From contig NZ_CP119421.1 of assembly GCF_030506305.1 (NCBI RefSeq), positions 2,147,501 through 2,211,500 of the forward strand: DNA of 64,000 bases, written 5' to 3'. Below are positions 54,830 to 63,298 of the stretch, piece by piece (positions within the stretch are counted from its first letter, which is position 1; every line of letters starts with the position of its first letter). Both the position numbers and the translations under genes were made by a program. This DNA is from Porifericola rhodea. GTDB taxonomy: Bacteria > Bacteroidota > Bacteroidia > Cytophagales > Cyclobacteriaceae. The notes below the pieces were generated by a model, which saw only the letters and a list, made by a program, of their open reading frames with translations, searched no databases and had not been told where the DNA came from.

Positions 54830-56107
54830 TTAGTTTTTATACAGCTCTATAATATAAGCGTCATTATTAGTCAAGACATTAAGGTTGATCCTTGCCTTAC
54901 CATCAGAGACAGGTATAGTTTGATCAGTTATCAATTCTGACTCTAATGAAGAAAGTGGTATTATTGAACTTTGGCTATCTGGTATCTTGATAATACTGAC
55001 TCTAATCTGATCAAGGTCTGGGAAAACTACGTCAATATTATTTAGATTAATAATGATATCATTTACACTAGATGTATAATGGTTACCTACTAAAATTTCC
55101 GCAAAAGTAGCTTCGCCAGGAGTTAGGTAAGCAAAAGGAGTAATATATTTATTCGAAGTTGAGCTAACCAGGCGATGGTCTATACTTCTGGCATAAGCCC
55201 TATACACCCACCAAAGGGGGGTAGGAATATTATCACTGGTGATGAGTCCACTAAGGGTATTGTTCCAGCATCCTCGCGACCAACAAGTTCTACAGGCTGC
55301 ATCAGCTCCTCCCCGTTCAAGGTAATATAAATAGCCAAGCATGGAGGCTGGTACTTGATAAACATCATGAAATCCGTACTCATTAATTTGAATTTCACGT
55401 ATGTTTAAGCTTGCGTACTTTGAATTTATTATATAGGTATTGCGAGCATAATTTAAATTAGCTTTTACTTTTGAAAGGTCGTTTCCTGATTGAAATTCAT
55501 GCCATGATAAAATATCTAGTTTAACACCTCTATTCAAACAATAATCAAGAAATGCTTGAATAAATTCGGGTTTCCAATGAGAACTGGGGCCTGTTATAAC
55601 CGCATCATCACCATATTTTTCTCTAATCACATCATGTGCTACTGCAAAAGTCTCATAAAATTGCTCTGGAGTACCAATCCAGAAATTACCTTCATCAGGC
55701 TCGTTCCAGATATCAAAAATAATTTCAGGGTCATCAATTTTGTCCAATTCATTTTTCAAAAAACTTCTATAGCGATCGTAGTCTTCATATGGCATGAAAG
55801 AATTACCATTACTATATGCATGCCATAAATCACTTAGTACAACAATAACCTGAGAGCCAAACTTCTTCTTTCTTTCTTTCAAGCTATGAATTCTACTTCC
55901 TGTTCTGAGCAAACGAGGTTGAAGCTTCTCTATGATAGAATCTGATGGTTTAGACTCACCTACACCATGTAGGAAGCCACTCATGGATTTTACATTAGGG
56001 CTTAACTTTGCAAGGTCAATAGATATATTTGGGGTGTCAAATATATCTTCATCGGTACAACTTACAAATAAGCATATTAGTAGAAATAATAGTAATTGTT
56101 GCTTCAT
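54830..56107 (-). CDS. GH39-like glycoside hydrolase, lipoprotein
   Basis: 425 residues from MKQQLLLFLLICLFVSCTDED, a lipoprotein signal with Cys after LFVS; the frame opens 8 codons earlier. A TIM-barrel catalytic domain follows (LLRTGSRIHSL, EIIFDIWNEPDEGNFW, ILSWHEFQSGNDL, IREIQINEYGFHD). WNEP carries the likely acid/base Glu and QINEYGF the likely nucleophile Glu. The layout resembles GH39 xylosidase-type and related clan-A hydrolases. A C-terminal beta domain ends it. A surface hydrolase encoded among capsule glycosyltransferases could trim or release the polymer; substrate unknown. Confidence 0.82.
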   Translation of the reverse strand: MKQQLLLFLLICLFVSCTDEDIFDTPNISIDLAKLSPNVKSMSGFLHGVGESKPSDSIIEKLQPRLLRTGSRIHSLKERKKKFGSQVIVVLSDLWHAYSNGNSFMPYEDYDRYRSFLKNELDKIDDPEIIFDIWNEPDEGNFWIGTPEQFYETFAVAHDVIREKYGDDAVITGPSSHWKPEFIQAFLDYCLNRGVKLDILSWHEFQSGNDLSKVKANLNYARNTYIINSKYASLNIREIQINEYGFHDVYQVPASMLGYLYYLERGGADAACRTCWSRGCWNNTLSGLITSDNIPTPLWWVYRAYARSIDHRLVSSTSNKYITPFAYLTPGEATFAEILVGNHYTSSVNDIIINLNNIDVVFPDLDQIRVSIIKIPDSQSSIIPLSSLESELITDQTIPVSDGKARINLNVLTNNDAYIIELYKN

Positions 56108-56209
56108 TTTATCGCTTATTGGAGAATGCATTAATATTGCTTCAATACGTACTAATATGGCATAGATCTAATAGCATACCCCTTCTAAAATCCTTGATTA
56201 GACATAGAC

Positions 56210-57268
56210 TTATACCTTAGAGATTGATTTGTATGTTATCTGGCACAGCTTACTTGGAATCACCTTGTGCTTTTTTAAGATTAACATCGAAATCATTTTG
56301 TAACCAAGCAAATATATAGAGACTTTTTTGTTTGAACGGCAGTGTAAATATAAGTAATTTAAAAAGTAGACACCAAGTTTATAGTGCATAGTGGTAATTA
56401 GATGATGTGCTTTAAGAAACCCCCAACATTGAATAGCACTCACTTTGTCTCGTTGTTGTATAATTAACTGTCTGGAGAAATTAAACATGACTGCAATAAT
56501 TGCGTTCTGTCTCGAGGGAGTAAGCTTATTCTCATGAATTATGTCAAGTACAATTTTTTTATATATGTTTACTTTGATGGAGAGTTGCTTTTTGAAAGCA
56601 AACCCTTGTTGGCTAATTGAAGCCTGATCATGTTTGCGATAATAACAGTCAGGTACAATATGAAGTAGTTTCTTATAACGAGGAGTCCGAAGCAATATTT
56701 GGCAATGGAACTCAACGTCTTGCCAAAAAGGAAGCCCCTCTCTGAAGCCTATGGTATTTCTTAAAAATGCAGTTTTATACATTGGGCAAGCTGTCTGCCA
56801 AACAGTATCTAGTCTGAGAAAACGTGTAAGATCGTCTTCACCAGTATCAATATTCCATAAAATATTTGAATCCTTTGGTTGACGATGGAATAGTAGCATT
56901 GAGAAAACCAAAAAATCGTTTTTTGGATAATTTGTGAATTCTTCTACTCTTTTTTGTATACAGTGAGGAGCTAATAAATCATCAGAATCTAAAAAGATAA
57001 CATATTCACCACTTGCTTCTTCTACTCCAATATTCCTACATGTGGGAGCCCCATCAGGGGCTCTGTTTCTTCGGTACAATTTAATTCGGGAGTCTTTATA
57101 GGCCATAGACTGAACAATCTCAAATGAGCCATCCTGTGAACCATCATCAATTACTATTACTTCCCAATGAACGTATGTTTGTTGGATAATAGAGTATAGA
57201 GTAGCCTCTACCAGATCAGCTCTATTATATAAAGGAAGTACAATTGATACGTATGGTTTTACAGACAT
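56210..57268 (-). CDS. Glycosyltransferase, GT2 type
   Basis: 352 residues. VSIVLPLYNRADLVEATLYSIIQQTY, VIVIDDGSQDGSFEIV and FLDSDDLLAPHCIQ (metal site) mark a GT-A glycosyltransferase; FWQDVEFHCQILL is the acceptor-side Asp motif. The last 100 residues are basic and aromatic, possibly membrane-peripheral. Same orientation as the surrounding polysaccharide genes. Confidence 0.92.
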   Translation of the reverse strand: MSVKPYVSIVLPLYNRADLVEATLYSIIQQTYVHWEVIVIDDGSQDGSFEIVQSMAYKDSRIKLYRRNRAPDGAPTCRNIGVEEASGEYVIFLDSDDLLAPHCIQKRVEEFTNYPKNDFLVFSMLLFHRQPKDSNILWNIDTGEDDLTRFLRLDTVWQTACPMYKTAFLRNTIGFREGLPFWQDVEFHCQILLRTPRYKKLLHIVPDCYYRKHDQASISQQGFAFKKQLSIKVNIYKKIVLDIIHENKLTPSRQNAIIAVMFNFSRQLIIQQRDKVSAIQCWGFLKAHHLITTMHYKLGVYFLNYLYLHCRSNKKVSIYLLGYKMISMLILKKHKVIPSKLCQITYKSISKV

Positions 57269-57388
57269 AAATTTTATCCCCTGTCGCTTTATTGATTAAT
57301 AATTAGTAAACGATATTTTTCTAATGTGATAAGTCTTTATTCAGTAGTAATTGTAAGTTATCAATTTATAGTTTCAGCATATTAATAA

Positions 57389-58126
57389 CTATCTATTGGA
57401 GCTCCGTTTTAATATTGGTTTGCTATCAAATGCACGGGTTCTTCTTTTGATCATTCCTGATAGAACTATGGAGAGATTTTTTTTTCTTCACGGAAATAAG
57501 CTAGGGTTATTAAACATATAGTGCTGATTATTTCCTCCTATCGACTTATTAGATTGTTGTATTTCAATGTTTGGCAAGAACTTAATATTAATATTTAAGG
57601 AATTTAATTCCTTTTTTTTTAGTAGACTACGTGTATTTTATCAGCTCGTCAAAATCTAATAGTAAAACATTATTTTTCCCAACCTTTTTAATACAAGGAG
57701 CGATTTGAGTATAGTAGCGAGTAATATCTATATAAAGGCGGTCCTGCATAAGAGCCTCTTCTAAAGGTAAATCTGTATAACTCCTTTCGTAAGTATGCAT
57801 ATAACTTAATATGATATGGTCAATAGGGTTACGGACTATATAAATAAATTTTGCTTTGAGTTATATTCATATAGATCGTTCCAAATATTTAAATTTCTGA
57901 GAGGATAAAAAGTATAGCTTGTAGAAGTTTCCATAAACAGTGTATCAGCTTGCTCAGTGAATAATCTTTCATAAGTGCGCAAATCTTTTTTCCAGTCTGG
58001 TGTTGTACTAAAAAAATGTGCCTCTTTGTTATTAGACCCTACTATTGATGGGTGCCTATTAAGCATATCAAATAATATGGTAGTACCAGATTTGTGGGCC
58101 TCTAATATGATAAAATCTACTTTCAT
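57389..58126 (-). pseudogene. Sulfotransferase, broken by frameshifts and a stop
   Basis: Minus-strand remnant of a PAPS sulfotransferase (heparan N-sulfotransferase-like). It begins intact with MKVDFIILEAHKSGTTILFD (PAPS loop), then NKEAHFFSTTPDW and ETSTSYTFYP. A one-base shift near 57850-57858 precedes AKFIYIVRNPIDHIILSYMH and LEEALMQDRLYIDITRYYT. A second shift in an A9 run near 57612-57625 precedes LNINIKFLPNIEIQQSNKS. An in-frame TGA at 57488-57490 follows, and the last homologous piece ends at 57389. About 246 codons, close to full length. Upstream and downstream neighbours are intact. Confidence 0.82.
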
Positions 58127-58224
58127 AGTATTAAGTGATTCCTAAATAAGTAGACGCAGTTAGGCTAGGTCTTTTTAAGATGCCATTACATACTGTGCCC
58201 TTATTACAAATTACTTAAAAAAAG

Positions 58225-59340
58225 TTAGTCATTTGTAAGTGAATCATATATTGCCTGATCAATAATAGTAATGTGTTTTTGCATGGTATAGTGTTGTTTC
58301 ACTCTTTGTCTCCCTTTTTCTCCCATCATTTTTGCTAGAGATCTATCTTGGGCGAGTTTAAGCATCGCATTAGCCATTGCGTCTACGTCTTGTTCTTCTA
58401 CCAATAAGCCAGTCTCTCCATGAACTATTACATCTTGTATACCTGCATGCTTGGTAGATACCACTGGCAATTTAGCTGCATTGGCTTCTAGAATGGCTAC
58501 AGGCGTACCTTCGGAATCCCCATCAGGAGCAATAATAGAATGTTGCACAAAGCAAAAAGCATTTTGATAAGCTTCCACAATCTTTTGATGAGAGACTGCT
58601 CCTAAAAAATTAATTGAATTCTGTATTCCAAGTTTTTCTACTAATTCTTTACATTTTTCAAACAAGGGGCCATCTCCAGCCATGGTAAGAGTGGCTTCAG
58701 GAATCTTTTGAACAACTTTATAGAAAGCCTCAATAGTTAGATGAGGAGCCTTTTTATTTACAAATCGGCCTACTGCAAGAAAGTTAATCTGTGTGAGAGG
58801 AGGGTTGAGTGTAAAAAATACATCGTTTGGAGCACATGGATTTACTATTAACTTTTCAGTTGGTGCACCAAGCTTGATCAGCCTTTGTTTCATTTCTTCA
58901 GAAACAACAATCAGGTGGCAGGCGTACCTGAACATATTTGCATACTCTTTCTTATACTGCTTCATAAGATGATACAGGTATGCGTCGTATCCATGAAAGT
59001 ATACGATCAAAGGAATTCCTAATCTTTCACAGACTGCATAAACCTCAGCTCCTACAGGTCCAAATTCCGCAAGAACAATCTCTATCTTTTTTTTCTTAAA
59101 AAACCTAATTAATGATGGCTCTAAAAATAGGTTTCTGTAAGTTCTTACTAATTTGAGCTTATAGAATAGTTTCTTTACTTTCAGGTTCTCATTAATATGG
59201 TATTGACAATTAGAAGATTCCATAGGAAAAAAAATGCCATGTAAATGGCAGATATCAGCATTTAAAAGATCAATATGAGCCTTTATAAATGTGGCTGAAT
59301 AAGGAGCTTCTTCCGGAGAAATCAGAGCGAGTTTAGTCAT
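58225..59340 (-). CDS. Glycosyltransferase, GT4 type
   Basis: 371 residues, GT-B fold. PLIVYFHGYDAYLYHLMKQYKKEYANMF is the mid-protein segment common to colanic-acid-type GT4 enzymes. The C-terminal part has INFLAVGRFVNKKAPHLTIEAF, LTMAGDGPLFEKCKELV and DSEGTPVAILEANAAKLPVVSTKHAG. Follows the GT2 gene at 59384 by 43 bases in the same orientation. Confidence 0.92.
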   Translation of the reverse strand: MTKLALISPEEAPYSATFIKAHIDLLNADICHLHGIFFPMESSNCQYHINENLKVKKLFYKLKLVRTYRNLFLEPSLIRFFKKKKIEIVLAEFGPVGAEVYAVCERLGIPLIVYFHGYDAYLYHLMKQYKKEYANMFRYACHLIVVSEEMKQRLIKLGAPTEKLIVNPCAPNDVFFTLNPPLTQINFLAVGRFVNKKAPHLTIEAFYKVVQKIPEATLTMAGDGPLFEKCKELVEKLGIQNSINFLGAVSHQKIVEAYQNAFCFVQHSIIAPDGDSEGTPVAILEANAAKLPVVSTKHAGIQDVIVHGETGLLVEEQDVDAMANAMLKLAQDRSLAKMMGEKGRQRVKQHYTMQKHITIIDQAIYDSLTND

Positions 59341-59383
59341 AAAATGATAACGGCATAGTACTACATTTGAGTCTGAAAAGCCT

Positions 59384-60346
59384 TTATTTTTTATATCTTA
59401 ATCTTTTAACAATAAGTGAGAGCGGACTTAAATTTTTTTGTCTGCATATATTGTAGTAGTCTTTTCTAAACATATTTTTATAATAAGGAAAAAGTATAAA
59501 CCAGTTGTTTAAGGTTGCTTTATATCGATTTTGAATGATCTGCTGATTTATGCCAGCATACGCTGAGGCGGCATTAATCACCTCTACTTCTTCTTCAATA
59601 CGCCTCCTTTTTTTTTCATGTGTATTGTGCACTCTTGTCGTAGCTTCATGTTTTCTGAATTTGTTCAGTGGAGATGAGACGAAGGCTACTTTATGTCCTG
59701 CTATCATGGATAACCATAATAACCAATCTCCAGCCATTTTCATATGAGCAACTATAGGATTGTACCTATCTATGAAGACATCTTTTCGAAATATGACGGC
59801 ACTTGCATTTGGAATAACATTTTTATAAAGCATGAACTGATTGATAAAATCATTCCCTTCAATAACAAAGTCATTTCTCCAAATATTAGGCGTAAAGTCT
59901 TCTGTCCAGAATATTCTGTTTCTGATATAGTTACCATGGGTATCTACATCATCTGATTGAGCATATACAAGAGCAATCTTTTTGTCTCTTTCAATGAAGG
60001 GGAGCAAGGTTTCTAAAAAAGTATTTTCAGAAAAGTCATCACTTTCTGCAATCCAAATATATTTACCCTTAGCCATATGTACACCTTTTTTCCATTGTAA
60101 AAAGGTACTGCCACTATTATGCTTATTAGCAATAACATGGCTTACTTTCGGATGGTGTTCATATTGCTGAATAACATGCAAGCTTTGATCTGTAGACTTG
60201 TCATCAAGTATGATAAGCTCAAAATCTTGATATGTTTGCTGAAGTATACTATCTATTCTCTTAGCTAAGAAGGGGGCGTGGTTATAATTTGGTAGTATGA
60301 CTGTCAGTGGAGGAGTATAGCCTATTTGTTCAGTAATATTTGACAT
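59384..60346 (-). CDS. Glycosyltransferase, GT2 type
   Basis: 320 residues. TVILPNYNHAPFLAKRIDSILQQTY, LIILDDKSTDQSLHV and WIAESDDFSENTFLETLLPF mark the GT-A fold; YKNVIPNASAVIFRKDVF and AGDWLLWLSMI follow. Paralogue of 53804-54778. The start overlaps the upstream GT2 by 25 bases, indicating translational coupling. Confidence 0.92.
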   Translation of the reverse strand: MSNITEQIGYTPPLTVILPNYNHAPFLAKRIDSILQQTYQDFELIILDDKSTDQSLHVIQQYEHHPKVSHVIANKHNSGSTFLQWKKGVHMAKGKYIWIAESDDFSENTFLETLLPFIERDKKIALVYAQSDDVDTHGNYIRNRIFWTEDFTPNIWRNDFVIEGNDFINQFMLYKNVIPNASAVIFRKDVFIDRYNPIVAHMKMAGDWLLWLSMIAGHKVAFVSSPLNKFRKHEATTRVHNTHEKKRRRIEEEVEVINAASAYAGINQQIIQNRYKATLNNWFILFPYYKNMFRKDYYNICRQKNLSPLSLIVKRLRYKK

Positions 60347-61131
60347 TTATTTTTCAGATAGAAATATACGTATTCAATAAAAAAAATAAGCTTTTTATGC
60401 TTGAGTGATTCTCTGGCAAAATGTTTAGCCCAATGTGCTTTCCATTGAGAAGAAAGTTGCTCATGCTCGTATCTTAAAATAAGCAAAGGTTTGATTTCCT
60501 GAAATTTTTCATCTTTAACACTAGAGCTTAAACCTCCATCTGAATAATTGGAGATAATATGTGGTACATATTTCTTTTTGTATTTCTTATTTAAAAACCA
60601 TTTAAGGTTATGTGCCCAATCCGCGTGAGCTATGTATGCTTGATTGAACACGCCTGTATTGATAAAGAGCGATTTTTTAAAAAAAATCGCTTGATGACAA
60701 ATGTTTTGATCAATAAGCTTTAGGGCATCATATTCACCCGCATAAGGGCCATTAAATCGTGAGCTCAGAACATTTCCATAAATAACATCAAGTGTTAAGT
60801 TGTTTGGGTTAGAGAAGATTTTCTCTAAAATATCATGACTATACAAGCTATCATCGCTACCTAAAAAAAAGACCCACTCACCGGCCGCAATGGATATGCC
60901 TTTATTCATGGCATCATATACTCCCTTATCTTTTTCGCACAGGTATTTTATGTGTGGGTATTTTAATTTATACTGTTTAATAATTCTAAGAGTATGATCT
61001 GTTGATAACCCATCAATGATAAGGTGCTCTATATTAGTATATGATTGTGATATCACACTTTCTAAACATGCAATAATAGTATCTGCCGAATTATAGGTTG
61101 GAGTAATGATACTTACTTTGGGCTGTGACAT
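60322..61131 (-). CDS. Glycosyltransferase, GT2 type (WcaE-like)
   Basis: 269 residues. KVSIITPTYNSADTIIACLESVISQSY, LIIDGLSTDHTLRIIKQYK and DKGVYDAMNKGISIAAGEWVFFLGSDDSLY are the WcaE/colanic-acid-type GT2 pattern, with NICHQAIFFKKSLF after it. Overlaps the next GT2 by 25 bases and lies 48 bases after the sulfotransferase gene. Confidence 0.92.
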   Translation of the reverse strand: MSQPKVSIITPTYNSADTIIACLESVISQSYTNIEHLIIDGLSTDHTLRIIKQYKLKYPHIKYLCEKDKGVYDAMNKGISIAAGEWVFFLGSDDSLYSHDILEKIFSNPNNLTLDVIYGNVLSSRFNGPYAGEYDALKLIDQNICHQAIFFKKSLFINTGVFNQAYIAHADWAHNLKWFLNKKYKKKYVPHIISNYSDGGLSSSVKDEKFQEIKPLLILRYEHEQLSSQWKAHWAKHFARESLKHKKLIFFIEYVYFYLKNKCQILLNK

Positions 61132-61179
61132 GATTAAAAAATTGCTTATTTTTCTACAGACTTTGTAGACATCTCTATG

Positions 61180-62001
61180 CTAAGTCTTGAGAAGTCTTTT
61201 TATACGTTTTAATGCGCCCATACTTTTGTCAAAAAGAGGAGAGTTGTATACCTGATTCGCTAAACGAAGTTTGTTTAATTCCAAATTTACTTTATTCTCT
61301 CCCATTTGTTTGAGTTGAGCATTGAAGCGCTTTTCCATTTCATGATATAATAAAGTTTCTTCCTTATTCATCTCCTGTATCAATTCTATAGTTTCCTTAC
61401 TTATCTCTTCAGAAGTTTTTCGTTTTTTTGTTTTATTACGAACTCTATAATAAGGTAAATGGAATTGATAGTGATGTTTAAGTAATACCAGGGATTTATC
61501 ATATTGCTCTAAAAAGCCGACTACCGGAAAATGCTTCTCTATATTCTCTAAGGCTCTTTCTAACATTAATTCTGGTTTATCCCTTATGCCACTTATATAC
61601 CTTATCTGGCCATTATTTACATCTCCTTGGTTGATATTTAGTACAAAATCATAAAGGGACATATTATTTTTCGTAATGGTATCATACAGTCTATGCTCAG
61701 GGAGTGAGAGTACATAATAGTAAAAAGAAATAATCCTATCTACCGGTTTTCTCAGAAAGGCGATATAGTCAGTTTTGCCATTCATATATTCGTGCAAGCC
61801 ATAATTTGTATGGCCTAATAAACAATGAATTTGATCTCTTTCATGCTGAGGCATATTTACAAACTTATCAATATTAAGTTTATCATTACCTATTAGCTGC
61901 ACTGTAAATGTGCTTTCTGGCCTAAAATGTCTAAGCAAAATTGGACGAAAAGAGGATCCTCCATTTTTGGGAATGTGCATGAAAATAATATTATGCTTCA
62001 T
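61180..62001 (-). CDS. Sulfotransferase (Sulfotransfer_2-like)
   Basis: 273 residues. The N-terminal IIFMHIPKNGGSSFRPILLRHF is the PAPS 5'-phosphosulfate loop of the heparan-sulfate-2-O type (HIPKxGGSSF). YIAFLRKPVDRIISFYYYVLSL is the 3'-phosphate motif, R-x-P-x-x-R-x-x-S. A basic C-terminal region follows. Predicted to sulfate a sugar of the polysaccharide. It lies within the run of glycosyltransferase genes, 57 bases after the GT4. Confidence 0.87.
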   Translation of the reverse strand: MKHNIIFMHIPKNGGSSFRPILLRHFRPESTFTVQLIGNDKLNIDKFVNMPQHERDQIHCLLGHTNYGLHEYMNGKTDYIAFLRKPVDRIISFYYYVLSLPEHRLYDTITKNNMSLYDFVLNINQGDVNNGQIRYISGIRDKPELMLERALENIEKHFPVVGFLEQYDKSLVLLKHHYQFHLPYYRVRNKTKKRKTSEEISKETIELIQEMNKEETLLYHEMEKRFNAQLKQMGENKVNLELNKLRLANQVYNSPLFDKSMGALKRIKRLLKT

Positions 62002-62058
62002 ATGTTCTTAAGTGTATTAATCTTAGCTGAAAATGAGCAATATACATGTCAACATTAG

Positions 62059-63297
62059 CTAATGGTTATAGGATACTATTTTGTAAAGAGCCAAATATTT
62101 GTCAGCTTGCTTAACAATATTGAAATGGCGTTGAGCATAATCTATAATATCTCTTTTGCTAAAAATATATTTATCGCTTATGGCTTCTTCAATTGCTATT
62201 TTTAGAGCATCAGCAGATAAATTTTTTGCAAGAATTCCGTTAAAACCTGTTTGTATAATTTCTTTCATTCCTCCAATAGGAAAAGATATAATAGGTGTAC
62301 CACAAGCCATCGCCTCTATCATAACATTTGGTAAATTATCTTCTCTAGAAGGTATTATTACATAATCTACAGCTGCATATAGTAGGCTAATTAAGCGTTC
62401 ATCATTAATGCTGTGTAATGGAAGCGGTTGAATATTATTTTTGTTTATAGAAAAGTTTCCTTCTCCTAGCGTACAAATTACTATCTCTTCTTTTAAAGTT
62501 ATGCTATCAATGGCTCCCTTAAGCAAGTCCATCCCTTTACGGTAATTACCAAGCCGATCACTTACAAAAAGGAATATTTTTTTATCGGTAGGTATATTAA
62601 AAACTGAGCGAGCAAATGTTGGATCATAATATTTAAATATTTGAGTATCCAAGCCATTTGCAATGTGGTAATGTGGGTAGTTTTTAAAGATCTCACTCTC
62701 TTGCGATGCCTTTTTTAACCACTCTGAGGGAGTGATCACTGTCAGTGCTTTAAAATGACTAAGAGCTTTTGCTTTGATATCTAACTCTTTTTGGTTCAAA
62801 GCAATTAACTCAGCATTGTCCCTATTTCTATTTAAGTCCCCCTGATAATGTAAGCCTCCCAGAAAAGGATTCATATCATGAAAAGTCCAGAAGACGGGCT
62901 TGTTTAAATTTTTAAAAACAGATGAAAAATCAACCAAATTACCTGCCCAGTGCAAGTGAATGATATCAGCTTGCTGAAAAACTTTACTGGCTCTAATATT
63001 TATAGAAGAGGTAGAAAAGCTAAACCCTTCAAAAGAGCTGTCCCCTTTTATTCGTAAAAGCCTTTTTTTTTGCCTTTCTTCCTTACTATGTTTAAGCTTA
63101 AGCTTCTTTAGCAGAGTATAAATTTTACTTTTATTTGAGCCCTCATAAACGTAGTGACTATTCGGCACCTCTTTTGTAGAAGGTCCCAAAAAGAGAAATT
63201 CGGAAGTAACCCCTCTTCGTAAATACTCTTTATGAAATCTAATAGCTGCCTGGGCAGCTCCTCCTCGATCTCTATAACAAATGTGAAGGACTATCAA
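62059..63297 (-). CDS. Glycosyltransferase, GT4 type
   Basis: 412 residues. GT-B start VLHICYRDRGGAAQAAIRFHKEYLRRG with the glycine loop; ADIIHLHWAGNLVDF and PVFWTFHDMNPFLGGLHY are typical of capsule GT4 enzymes. C-terminal donor region KKIFLFVSDRLGNYRKGMDLL and SREDNLPNVMIEAMACGTPIISFPIGGMKEI. One base separates it from the pyruvyl transferase gene upstream. Confidence 0.93.
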   Translation of the reverse strand: MIVLHICYRDRGGAAQAAIRFHKEYLRRGVTSEFLFLGPSTKEVPNSHYVYEGSNKSKIYTLLKKLKLKHSKEERQKKRLLRIKGDSSFEGFSFSTSSINIRASKVFQQADIIHLHWAGNLVDFSSVFKNLNKPVFWTFHDMNPFLGGLHYQGDLNRNRDNAELIALNQKELDIKAKALSHFKALTVITPSEWLKKASQESEIFKNYPHYHIANGLDTQIFKYYDPTFARSVFNIPTDKKIFLFVSDRLGNYRKGMDLLKGAIDSITLKEEIVICTLGEGNFSINKNNIQPLPLHSINDERLISLLYAAVDYVIIPSREDNLPNVMIEAMACGTPIISFPIGGMKEIIQTGFNGILAKNLSADALKIAIEEAISDKYIFSKRDIIDYAQRHFNIVKQADKYLALYKIVSYNH

Positions 63298-63298
63298 A

